Assembly (NCBI RefSeq): GCF_010015445.1
Contig: NC_053116.1
Location: forward strand, 7,816,085 to 7,880,084
DNA: 64,000 nt
Origin: Perca fluviatilis
Lineage: Eukaryota > Chordata > Actinopteri > Perciformes > Percidae
Reading direction: 5' to 3'
Below the pieces are notes generated by a model. The model saw only the letters and a list, made by a program, of their open reading frames with translations. It searched no databases and was not told where the DNA came from. Positions within the stretch are counted from its first letter, which is position 1; each line of letters starts with the position of its first letter. The position numbers were made by a program, and so were the translations under genes. Below, piece after piece: positions 10,442 through 21,840 of the stretch.

Positions 10442-12803
10442 CAGTGTTGTAATGTAACGGAGTACAAATACTTCGTTACTGTACTTAAGTAGAAATTTCA
10501 CGTATCTGTACTTTACCTCGCTATTTAAATTTATGTCAACTTTCACTTTTACTCCACTACATTTCGTAGATAAAATGTATACTTTTACTCCATTATATTT
10601 ACACTAAGCATCTTCGTTACTCGTTACTAAAAAATTAAATTAGAAGAAATGTGTGCGACTGCAATAAGGGAGGTTTGGCGAATCACTGCTCCTAGATTGC
10701 ATTACGCACGCTCCGCACGCTCTATTTCAGCGCTTGTTTGTTGCTAAAGGAGGAGGAGGACGCACAACTGAAACTTCCATGGAAGCGCGAGCACCTACTG
10801 GAGGACCTCCCGTTATCGTAGACGACCAGGCTCGACATAAGCAATGGCCCGATGGCCCGGGGCCAGTAAAAACGTATGTCGGGCTGGTTGCAGCCACAGT
10901 CACTGGTGTGTGCGTTAATTACTTCACGCAGCACATGCACTGACTGGAAACGTTACCGAGGATTATTTACCGCCGATGGCGCAGATGAACTAACGCTACA
11001 CTCGTTACTGTAAGTAGGTAGCCTACAATAAAACCTCCATGATTAAAGAGTCAATACTTATCAATAACCTACGTACCTGTTCTACAGGCAGAAACACTTG
11101 AAACTGATATTTCAGTCTGCGCTGCCCACTCTCGTCCACCGCGCTGTGCAAACACAGCTCTACTCTGCAAATAGCGACTTTACAAACGAGCTAAAAGGAA
11201 AGATGTAAGTTTGTAGTCTAACAGTTTGTCTTAATTTGCAACCAATCATGAACTTTGGACAAACTCTTGTAAACGTAGCTGTTGTCTAAACGAGCCATCC
11301 TCTCCGCTGGAGCGGTAAACCTATGGATGTATTTTAAGCTCTGCAGCGCCACGTTTCATCCCGCAACGTCCTGCTGTGATGTTCATACGCACAGAGTAGT
11401 CAGGATCCGGTATAGGAGACTGCACTACTCATTATGTCACGATGTGCCCTGCTATGACATGAACTACAACGACTACCTTCAAAGTCACTGTTCCACTATC
11501 TTTAATGTGACTATTATCACCACTGTTCATCACACCCCCAACCGGCCCCGTCAGACACCGCCTACCAAGAGTCTGGGTCTGCCGAGGTTTCTTCCTAAAA
11601 GGGAGTTTTTCCTCGCCACTGTCGCGATAGCCACTGCTAATGCTTGCTCTTGAGGGAATTACTGTAATTGTTGGGGCTTTGTAAATTATAGAGTGTGGTC
11701 TAGACCTACTCTATCTGTAAAGTGTCTCGAGATAACTACTATAAATAAAATTGAATTGAATTAAGACCAAAACAAATACATGTGGCTACTTAATATGCAC
11801 GTGAATGACGTGTTCTTCATTCTTGCATTCTTGACGTATTATTTATCAACAACATTGTCTTATTTCAAATTAGGCATACAGGACTAATCATTTTCTAGTT
11901 AAGTAGCCTATCTAGTTATCATTATGGATTTCCATGTTTTTAGGGGTTTGCTTACTAATGTAAAAAATATAGCATTAATTTAGTAAGAAAGTGAAAATAT
12001 CAAACAAGATGATGCGTATTAGGTATAATTTTATTTTCTTTATTTGAAAGTCCGGCCCCTGGAGTGTCTGCTTAAAAACATTCTGGCCCTTGGAAAAAAT
12101 GTAGTTGATGACCCCTGGTCTAGCTTTGCTGCTAATGGCACAACATCCAGTGGCAGTGGCTAGCTGGGTTAGAACCATTTTCTAAAGCATTTTTGTCCTT
12201 TTCCAATCATACCTATGATATTTCTTTCAGGGCCAGTAAAAATGTAGAAGGGGCCAGCAAAACTCTGATCTACTGGCCCCGGGGGCCAGTGGGAATTTTT
12301 TTTTATGTTGAGCCCTGCGACCACCCCGACGATAGTGGTGAACTCGGTGAACAGGGTAGTGGTGAAGATAACGTCATACACCCGTGTTGCAAGAAATGTT
12401 TCTGTACATTGATGTCAGCTCTAAAAATATGCTGTTTGTTCTTTGAACTTAAGAGAATTGTGCCTGAAAAGTCCTAGAAAAGAATGCAATTTTGATTTGA
12501 TGAGTGAGATTAAGAAGATATGGGAACCCTGAATATGCTTTATGCTTTACTATAAGAAAGCCACAATAAAAGTTCTAACCGCTTGCTTTAAAAAAAAACA
12601 AAAAAAAACAACTTACTTTTACTTCAAATACTTAAGTACATTAAATATCAGAAAATTACTTTTGATACTTAAGTACAGTATATATCAGATACTTTAAGAC
12701 TTTTACTTAAGCAATATCCTAAAAGGTAACTTTCACGTCTTTTTCTAGTACAATACTTGTACTTTTACTCAAGTATTGCTTTCTAGTACTTTATACAACA
12801 CTG
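10442..12803. mobile_element. hAT-type element with perfect 8-bp target duplication
   Basis: CAGAATAT occurs exactly at 10434-10441 and 12804-12811. The ends CAGTGTTGTAATG and TTATACAACACTG share an inverted 10-bp CAGTGTTGTA, and both sub-terminal regions carry many CTTAAGTA and ACTTTTACT motifs. The 2.36-kb interior has no hAT transposase catalytic region that I can recognise and includes a retroposon tail at 11533-11764. It is therefore non-autonomous or decayed. Confidence 0.85.
11533..11764 (+). mobile_element. Non-LTR retroposon 3' tail nested in hAT element
   Basis: Runs from the CACCCCCAACCGGCCCCGTC region to an ATTGAATTGAATT end. It shares its last part with 5315-5475 and lies wholly within the hAT element 10442-12803, so it was either captured by or inserted into that element. 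Confidence 0.6.
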
Positions 12804-12811
12804 CAGAATAT

Positions 12812-13739
12812 AGATAGGAATGAAAAGTGCAAAGTTTGGTGGAAGTTACGTGCTACTGAAGTGGAGATTTCTGGCTCAAAATATGAGAAGATTTTGAGAA
12901 AATGGCCTTTAAAAGATAATGTACTGTAAAACTGAAGATAAGACACTGCAGGTGAATGGGGTAAACTAATATATATCACCATCACATTTCCCCAGTTGAT
13001 TACTTAGAGTAGGAAACATAATTTCTTTTGTTTTGCAAGTTGTCTAAAATTGTAGGTTTAAATATGCAAATTAGGCACCGTCCAATACCAACTTTTAGTT
13101 AATTTGGTGAGAAATCTAAGTCTTAAAGAAGACATGTTATGGAAGCAAAAGAGCGCAAATATATCTCAAATAAGACCAGTGCATGAAAAAACAATGTTTT
13201 GCCTGTAGTGTGTCCCCTTGATTTAAAAGAAGGTCAACACCTCACCGTGCGTCCAGGTCATAGTTATGTTAGAAAAATTCCTAGCGCACCACGGAGCGCC
13301 TCTCCTGCTGGGCTGCTGACAACTTAAGAGTCACACTGGAGGCCGGCAGAGGAGGTTCTGTCAGCGTTTGGTTCAAAAGTAATTTAGCTGATTTTCGGAG
13401 CAGCAAACAGAAACGAGTCATGCTTCCCTGCATTTTAATTACCCGTCTTCTGTTTGGTTTGTAGTTAGGTAATTCTGAGACAAGATTCAGTTCGTAAACA
13501 TTTACAGCCTGCCATGCTAGTATCCAACTCAGCTTTTTTTTTTTTTTTTTAAGAAAAAAATAAATAATAAATACGTTCTACATGAGATTAAACTCTGAGG
13601 TTTCTGAAACAAATTAATCAAATTATTGAGGTTTAGGCGGCAGCCCTAACAGATTATTGATGATTAAAATCATTGTTACTTGCAGTCCTACTTGGAACTG
13701 ACTCCAGCCTTCAGCCAGCTCATATGGGCAATTGAAAAC
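12812..13739. other. No gene recognised
   Basis: AT-rich sequence with a poly(T)/poly(A) run at about 13535-13560. No spryd3 exon found here. Confidence 0.5.
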
Positions 13740-14060
13740 CAGCATTGCCAGACCTTTCTCCGCAGCGCTGCGGAGGAGGGTCTGGCTAGTCCACACAAAA
13801 TTTCAGGATTGGGGGGAGGAACGTGCTCGTGGAACTCTGATTGGACAGATAGTCTAGCTAGCTGTCTGGATTTACCCTGCAGAGATCTGAGGAGCAGTTC
13901 GCCGTAGTCCTCAGAAATCCACTGGAGTATAGAACGCCAACACAAAGAAAAGAGGAAGGTAACGGACATCCGGCCAAAATGAGGGACATCCGGTGGAATT
14001 TCCGGGTGCACTGGAAAAATCCCAGAAATGAAACGTCGCCGAGATAGACTACCAGTATGG
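13740..14060. mobile_element. Hairpin-bearing dispersed repeat
   Basis: Contains a 40-bp palindrome at 13747-13786 centred on AGCGCT (arms match at 18 of 20), followed by GC-rich non-coding sequence to about 14060. The style suggests a MITE; the outer ends are not certain. It sits just downstream of the last spryd3 exon found. Confidence 0.5.
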
Positions 14061-14202
14061 TAATGAAGCTGCTTAGTGGTGCGAACAACACGGTCACAAA
14101 CTTGCCATCTTTGTGCTAAGCTAAGCTACACATTGCACAGAACAGTGACCTCTGTTCTCACGTCCCCAAAAATGTCTTTTTCTACTTCTTTCTACTTCTT
14201 AC

Positions 14203-17200
14203 CGTGCCGCTAACCCTGACGTCGTAAAGCCGCCCCCAGTCATCTTCATGGCTGTCCACCATCATCATACTGTCATCTTCCTCCAGGACCCACTCAGCCT
14301 GCAGGTCAACCTTCACCTCTTCCCCCATGGAGTGCATCCCTACGGCGGGGAACAGCCCCTCTGCCGACGCGGGAACCTCTACTGAACCAACCTGCAACAG
14401 GAGAAGGACGTAAGGAAACAATGGGTGGAGAAACAAGAGACAACACTATACACACAGACAGTTCTGCTAGTGCACGTTTGAAATAAAAGCATTACAGAAT
14501 GTCAGTGTTTAAAAAACACCTACCTCCTTGCCATTTTTGGTAAAAAAGACTGTTGTAAGACCTGCTTCAATATTTTCGGAGTGTATTCCGCAGCCAATGC
14601 GGTCATTACGCGCACACTTTGGCCCGAACTGCTGTCCCACGGGGTTGCCATTGTATAACCTGGGAAGAGTGAAGAGATAGAAATCTTTATAACATAAAAG
14701 CTAGCTAGTGACTGCACAAAAAAAAAAAAAAATAACCGTTCCAAATGATTTGCTTGTGAAGTGACAGAGTGATCTCTTCGTAGACGGCAATAACTGTCAT
14801 TGGTAAGCTTCCTTCTTGTGTTCTCTCCTGGAAGTTTACGATACCAGTAGAGTAACATAGAAGTCATTTATAGAGCAAAAATGCAAAACACTCACTGGTT
14901 CCAGCTCCTCAATTATGAGGATTTGCTGCTTTCTTTGGGTTCTTTGGGTTTTGGACTATTGGTCAGAAAAAGGAGAAATTGCAATCTGCATTTTTCACTA
15001 TTTTCTACTTTATTTCTTTTCTACTACTATAAGTCTATAGACTAAATAATTAATAGGCGTGCAAAGTTCAGAGCCATTATGACATATATTCCATTTCTGT
15101 GACAAGCAACTTTTATGGCAGAGAAAAATGCCAATAAAAAAAGGAAGGGCTGAGGAGAATGACATAGGGATGATGCAGCTATGTGTGGATGCAGCACCAA
15201 CAGGCCACAATCCATTTTCTCAAACCATGCAAGAAACCAATGCTGTACTGTAGTGAATATCTGACTGTGGTTTGACTTACTTGCCGTTGTCAGCGTGGTA
15301 AGCTACAGAATATGGCAGCCAGCCAGGCTGGTGGTCCAGCCTGTAGAATTTAGGCACCAGGCCCACAGCAATGGTCCCCCTCACCCCTGTGTCCACTATT
15401 GTCACCTACACACACATAAAAACACACACACACACAGTAACTGCAACTGTGGCATGACTGCCACGCTTGGAGGAGGCCTTTATAGATCTTACTCTCGTAC
15501 AGTGCTCAGCATAAGTAAATACACCCATGCTAAAGTTGACTAAAAAGAGGAATAAAAAAAAAAAATATCATCTTTTGGAAATTGATCTCAATGCCTTAAT
15601 GAAAAAAAAAAAAAAAGGAAAAATCCAACCTTTAAGGACAAAGATTTTCTTTGTGAATAAATCGTAAATAAATAAATATTCTTCCTTAAAATACAGGGGG
15701 CATAAGTCAGTACACCCCTATGTTAAATTCCCATAGAGGAAGGCAGATTTGTATTATTAAAAGGCCAGTTATGTCATGGATCCAGGATACTATGCATCCT
15801 GATAAAGTTCCCTTGGCCTTTGGAATTAAAATAGCCCCCCCACATCATCACATACCCTTCACCATACCTAGAGATTGGCATGGTTTGATTTCAGTTATCC
15901 TAATAGCTGGTTTGATTTGCATTGAGAGATTAGCTTATGGAAAGTACCCCATGCCAATCTCTAGGTATGGTGAAGGGTATGTGATGATGGGGGGCTATGT
16001 GGCCTTTAGAAATAAAAAAAATCTGCCTGTCTCTATGGGAATTTAACATAGGGGTGTAGTTACTCACGCCCCCTGTATTTTAAGGAAGAACATTTATTTA
16101 TTTACGATACATTATTCATTCACAAAGAAAGCTGGTGTCCTTAAAAAGGTAGGATTTTTCCTCATTTTTTTAATTAAGGCATTGAGATCAATTTCCAAAA
16201 GATGATTTTTTTTATTCCTCTTTTTATTCAACTTTAGCAAGGGTGTATTTACTTATGTGGGTTGAATTGAAAAAGGTATTTCTAAAAGAAAAACAGCATG
16301 AATTTACAGCAGAGAGCAGAAATGAAAACATGTCTTATATTGTTGAAACTTCACCCTCAATGAAAAACCAGACTTAGGAAAAGTCTAGCCCCCTAGTAAA
16401 TCTCTGCCTTTTGTAGCCCTCATTCTGTCTGCCCAGAGTCTGACTCCCTGTGCGGATGTTAAGCTGTCCAGAGTAGAAATGGGCCGGTGTACCGGTTTTA
16501 CTGCATACCGCCAGCTATTTCTATTGCCGTCATTGCTGTGATTAACACATTTTTCAGAGGGCACCGTGAACACAACACCATACTACTGTTTTGCAGGCTC
16601 TCTCTCTATTATGTTCTAAAGCTCGGCCTTTTAACTGTGTAACACCCAGCAGGAAACACTTACTACAATGCACTTGCACTTTACAAAGTCTTATAGACAG
16701 GTGGGTTAGATCAGAAACCCCAAAATACCGGCAACAAAACACTACCATATATTGATATAAGGAATGAAAATAATTGGTTGGTTATTTCGCAACCATTTAC
16801 ATCCAAAAGAAATCCGAACATGTTAACACTTAAATGGGTGCACACATTCTAAGAGACACAGCCACTGCACTGTATTTAAAGTAAATTTCAGTCAGCTGTC
16901 TCTGGTGTTTTAGCATATCTGATGTCTAACAAAGCTGCAAAATGCAGCTCCCTGTTCAGTTTGTTAGGTTTAATTAAATCCAAGACAATCACGGGGTGGG
17001 TGCAATTCCAGCAAAGTTTGACGATTACCATGATAATACCGTTTACTGTGACATTTCTGGCCACAATAATTGTAGCATGAACATTTTATACCCCACACCT
17101 CCCTCTTCCAGAGCCCCGGTGGCATCAGGGGGGGAAAAAACCCCACCGTCACCTCCTCCCCTCCGACATGACGCCAGCCTGCTAGTTCAGGCCAATCGGA

Positions 17201-20200
17201 GCAAAAAAAATGACACACACTACCAAGCAGAATTAGGTGAAAGGTAATGCAGGCCAACACGGGAGAATAACGAGTCTGCATTTGTTCCCTTCCTTTGTCA
17301 TTGTCAGTGACTTTTCCTGGTTATTTCTCTCTCTCGTCTAAATACGCTGCCTCTGTATCATTCCTTGCATGTCTTTCTCCCCTTCCCCACTTATCCGCCT
17401 CCCTCATTCTCTACCTCCGTCTTCAGCCCAGACCCCCCAAAGTCGCTGGCCCTGCATGACAGCTCATGTGATGGGATACCAAACTTCTTGGTTTTCTCCA
17501 ACTAAAAATTCCAGGACCGATTCCTTTTTCAGTCTTGCACTTAAAGGATAATACTCCTATACCCCTGCTTGGTGAAATAACTAACTTCTTAGCAGGTCAT
17601 CACTTCCACATGTCAACTGTTAAAATACTATTTGTGTCTGTGCGATTGAAAAAAAAAGCTAAAATACATGTGAGATGGAGGGGAAAAAAAAGAAAAAAAG
17701 AGCAGGAATGTGCTCGCTGATGAGCCGTTTAGTTATGTTGATATGAATTTCTGTTCGAATAAATCTATTAAAACACGTGGAATGCTGCAGATGTTCGGCT
17801 CGACTTGAGGAAGACGGATGATGAAAACTGGAGAAAGTGCAGCAGCAGCGACGGAGGTGAAATGGATTCCTTTGCGAAAGGCAGAACGAGGAGAAACACG
17901 AGGACAGCGGTGACGCAGACGTCGACAGAAGCCTGACCTTTATCAGAATAGTCGCTCCCAAATTTTTTTTTTTGCCGAGAGATCTGGGAAACTGACAGCA
18001 TGTGCGTCACACAGTGGAGAATAATGTAGCATAAAACTCTGGGGTAACGACCACACTAAAATTCACTCGTTTAAATGTCAGAGACATCTATCAGGCTGCA
18101 AATGGGATTCTTATTTGAATATAAACGTTATCGTTAAGATGTTCTTTCTAGGGAGGTAGAGGGAGTGATCCTGAGGTCAGATGAGAGTTTGAAAAAAAAT
18201 AATATAAAAAAAAAAAAAAAAAAAAAATCACATTTAAGAGAAATATCACATCTGGCACAAATCTGGGACACCACACAGCAACGACAAATAACGTCAAATC
18301 ACATGGTCGGCCTGTTCAAAATCTCACTGAAGCAGATCTGAAATGTTTCAAAATATGTCTAAAGTGGGGCTTCTTTTCAAAAAAAAAAAAAAAAATGAAA
18401 GAAGTCTGAAAAGAATGGTGGAAGAAGAAAATCATTTACACTGATGCTGCACGGTCCTGTCTGGCTCTATTTGCAGCTCGGCAGAATGACGCAGGTTCAC
18501 AGCATAATGTATAGCCCAATGTCCTGAAGCCTAAAAACTGCCTCACCTGCCCTCTCATAACCACACGTCACAAGGCCTGCTCTGACGCGCACCGTCAACA
18601 AACAAGCTGGCTCATAAATTACACACTGCAGCCCTCTGCACCCAATTTATGACTGAACTCTCGCAACTTCCCTGTGCTATATAACCAAAATACCTTTCTC
18701 CTGTATGGATAGGAACTATTAGAATGGCCTGAAACAGAAATAAATGCTAAATAAATGTCCAATAGTTTCTCCTGCTGCCAGTCTGCCTGCCTGTCTGTCT
18801 GTCTGTCTGCTGACAACACTGTGTGTTAGACTAATCTTTGTGCTCAAAAGATACCGCCTAACCCACACCCTATCCCTCATTCCACTGCAGCTCGGACATT
18901 CTTGAGGTAGTGGTTTTGCACTGGTGAACTGGGACTGTAGGGGGGCGCTTAGGATTTAATATGAAGTTAAGAAAATTGTCAGCCATGGGATTCCAGGGGA
19001 TAAAATTGCTGGCTGGATGGTAAAGCAATATTGGGCACACACAGGGGCGATGGTATGTGGTAAGCGTATCATATTGTGAATAATCCCCCTCCCCCCCCTC
19101 CCCTCTCCCCCCACCCCAACATTTCAAAATGAATGATTGTGCAGAGGACAAAACAGTCTTCTTGTTTTTGAATGATTACCATATACCCAAACAAAGTAGA
19201 CGCACAAAAAGCAACACAGTTAGAGAACGGTCAGGTCTTGCAACTCAAAATCAGAACTCGGCTACAATAACAATGTCAGACGCTGATTTGCAGCATCGCC
19301 GTCAATGAGCCTTACCTCAAAGTAGCAATTTCCCTTCGATAAAGGGTGGCCTGCCACATAGCAACCCACCTCTTCGGAGTTCCCTTGGTAACTACAGAGA
19401 AGAAATTACAGGTTAACAAAAGGTGACTTCGAATAGGTGCTGCATTGCACAGTCAGAAACGTCTTGAAGAACGGCCTCATCTTTTCGTCGAAAGACTGCC
19501 GAGACACTATCACTATGATCATCAGATGCACCAGACATGTGCAACAGAAATGAGCCTAAAATATGGACCCGTTATTAACCATTACATAGAACCCCTCCTT
19601 AGCTGGATTAGAGACAGATATATCAAATGACATGCACATGATTACTGGCTGTTACTGTTTTATAAGCTATGACGTACATCAGCTTTACATAAGAAAAGAA
19701 GGGATGTTTTAGCCTGACGTGGTCAGACTCAGATTCTAGTCAGAATAGGAGTCTGATGCTGCTCCATTGGGCTGTGATTATGGGGCTTGTTTCAACCGAA
19801 CCAGGAAAGAAAATGCCTCTGCACTCAATTGGATAGACCTACAACCCATCAGAGCCCCCCAAAGTTTTATAGTTGCTTGGCTAACTATAGCATTGTTGTG
19901 GATAACGCTAGAACGACGTCTAGGATACTTTTCCTCGCGTCAATGATGAAAAAGGATTGTCTATCTTGTAACATAAACGTAATGTCGCGATTTCCCTGGG
20001 AGACAACTCACGTCATGTGCAGTTGTAACATAGACTAGCTACAGCTAGAACAGCTGCGTGTCACATTGGAGATACTCCGAGCTAATTTCGGTTTCATATT
20101 GACATTGTTCATACTGCTCAGAGAAATATATTAAAAAAAACACAAAACCTCCGTCGCTTCTCTCCTACGCTGTAACCATTAATCTCGTACAATATACAGA

Positions 20201-20867
20201 ATAACGATAGCACTGATACTTTACTAACATTAGCTTGCATATGTTTGGGAATCTGATAGCTGAGGTTAGCAATGAAATGGTACCAAAATAACATAAAACT
20301 ATTATTACACTGGAAGGAACTCTCACAGACGAAGTCGTACTTGTTGGAATAATACGCCCGTAGGAGTTAAAACGCGCTCGGAATGGGAGGGGCTAGAAAG
20401 TAATATGAAGTTGGTTGTCATATACCATTTCACCGCTAGATGGGAGAAATTCTTACACAATGTAGCTTTAAATGAGTAGAAACACATAGCCCATAAGAAT
20501 GATTATAAAATAGGAATTTCTGAGCCAATATCTTGCTAGGCAAAACATACACAGCAGAGGAAAAATTTTGAAATGCGTAATAAAACACGTTTTGCCACTC
20601 ATTATAAAAAGGCCGCCAATGACTTGGCACATGGGAAACCAAGACAGAGAAACAAACACGATATAAGACAGAAGCATCTTGCTGTATAAACCCAATCCAA
20701 CAAAGCCCCATGATCACATCAGTTTGAGAACAGGCTGACCTGAGTGTGTCTCCATCCTTCTGTAACCTCATGTATCGTTCCTGTGCGGGGCGCCCATCCC
20801 CTATATCGCGGATTCGACGCCTCAGATTCAGGAGGCATCTGTGGTGTAGTACGTTGATGTCATCCAT
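14203..20867 (-). CDS. spryd3: SPRY domain-containing protein 3-like, partial (first SPRY domain; 3' half not found)
   Basis: Five minus-strand exons in transcription order: 20740-20867, 19316-19391, 15281-15405, 14524-14659, 14203-14391. All junctions are GT-AG and keep one frame for 218 codons. Exon 1 of this set gives MDDINV...RRRIRDIG..., followed by a SPRY domain (about residues 45-200) with GNSEEVGCYV, YFEVTIVDTG, HQPGWLPYSVAYHADNG, NDRIGCGI, FFTKNGKEVG and LFPAVGMHSMGEEV, then an acidic DDSMMMVDSHEDDWGRLYDVRVSGT end. This order matches vertebrate SPRYD3, whose molecular role is poorly known; SPRY folds bind proteins. Vertebrate SPRYD3 has a second SPRY half after this point, and the open phase-0 donor at 14202 shows that more exons are expected. 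The first ATG lies directly after a splice acceptor, so an upstream exon exists; I could not place it. It looks rather diverged from human SPRYD3 in the N-terminus, so it may be one of two teleost duplicates. It lies head-to-head with igfbp6. Confidence 0.85.
15500..16260. mobile_element. Foldback MITE (mariner/Tc1-like ends) in spryd3 intron
   Basis: The left half from CAGTGCTCAGCATAAGT (preceded by TA at 15498) is the inverted copy of the right half ending in GGGTGTATTTACTTATG, over about 370 bp per arm. The inner 41 bp (15844-15884 against 15947-15987 approximately) are a perfect inverted match. The last roughly 10 bp of the right terminus are degraded. There is no coding capacity. Confidence 0.85.
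16261..19315. other. spryd3 intron, no further exon recognised
   Basis: Part of the intron between the exons at 19316-19391 and 15281-15405. Contains A-rich runs (18204-18227 and 18380-18395) and a short (CTGT)n at about 18792. No other coding signal. Confidence 0.55.
19710..20475. mobile_element. Composite of two DNA-transposon remnants in spryd3 intron
   Basis: The left part starts TAGCCTGACGTGGTC, the inverted right end of the element at 8532-9332. The right part ends in ATGTAGCTTTAA, carrying TTAA and CTAGATGGGAGAAATTC, which resembles the inverted left end of the repeat at 55643. The internal joint was not resolved. Confidence 0.55.
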
Positions 20868-21570
20868 CTGAAATCAAGAACATGGGACAGTGAACCACTA
20901 AGTTCAGCAGGTTGTGCTACGTTTTCTGCCATGGTTGTTTGTTGCCTGATGAAGAAAATCACAGCTAAGAGGAAACTGAATTACAGTGCCAAGACTATGG
21001 GTTTCCCCAACGGGCCTGAGTTGCCCCCGCCGGGCCAAAGCCACTCAGAATTAGTGTTTAATATATTTATAAGACGTTTACAGTTACAGTGGGGGGGCTC
21101 GGTTGGAAACTTAGATATAGTTTTTTTAAATTTCTTAAAAAGGTCCCATGGCATGAAAATTTCACTTTATGAGGTTTTTTAACATTAATATGCATTCCCC
21201 CAGCCTGCCTATGGTCCCCCAGTGGCTAGAAATGGTGATAGGTGTAAACCGAGCCCTGGGTATCCTGCTCTGCCTTTGAGAAAATGAAAGCTCAGATGGG
21301 CCGATCTGGAATCTTCTCCTTATGAGGTCATAAGGAGCAAGGTTACCTCCCCTTTCTCTGCTTTGCCCGCCCAGAGAATTTGGCCCACCCATGAGAGAGA
21401 GAGAGACATCATGGCTTTCAAACAAGCAAAGTGGCAGTTGGTCAAGGCCACACCCCCTCCCCCCCTCTCTCCTCCGCAATAGCTACGCATAAATGGCACA
21501 TTCTAAGGAAAGCTCATTGTGGGACTGGCTCTAGTGGCTGTAATTCTGCACCAAGGCTGAATTTCGGGAA

Positions 21571-21838
21571 AGAGACTTCAGATACAGTATTAGGGGACCA
21601 CTAAGGCCTATATAAAAGAGACTTCAGATACAGTATTAGGGGACCACTAAGGTCTATATAAAAGAGACTTCAGATACAGTATTAGGGGACCACTAAGGCC
21701 TATATAAAAGAGACTTCAGATACAGTATTAGGGGACCACTAAGGTCTATATAAAAGAGACTTCAGATACAGTATTAGGGGACCACTAAGGTCTATATAAA
21801 AGAGACTTCAGATCCAGTATTAGGGGAGCACTAAGATC
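21571..21838 (+). repeat. 46-bp tandem array, left part (six units)
   Basis: Units GAGACTTCAGATACAGTATT + AGGGGACCACTAAGG(T/C)CT + ATATAAAA. Nearly every unit ends in a TATATAAAAG consensus. The array resumes at 23478 after the Tc1 element. Confidence 0.9.
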
Positions 21839-21840
21839 TA

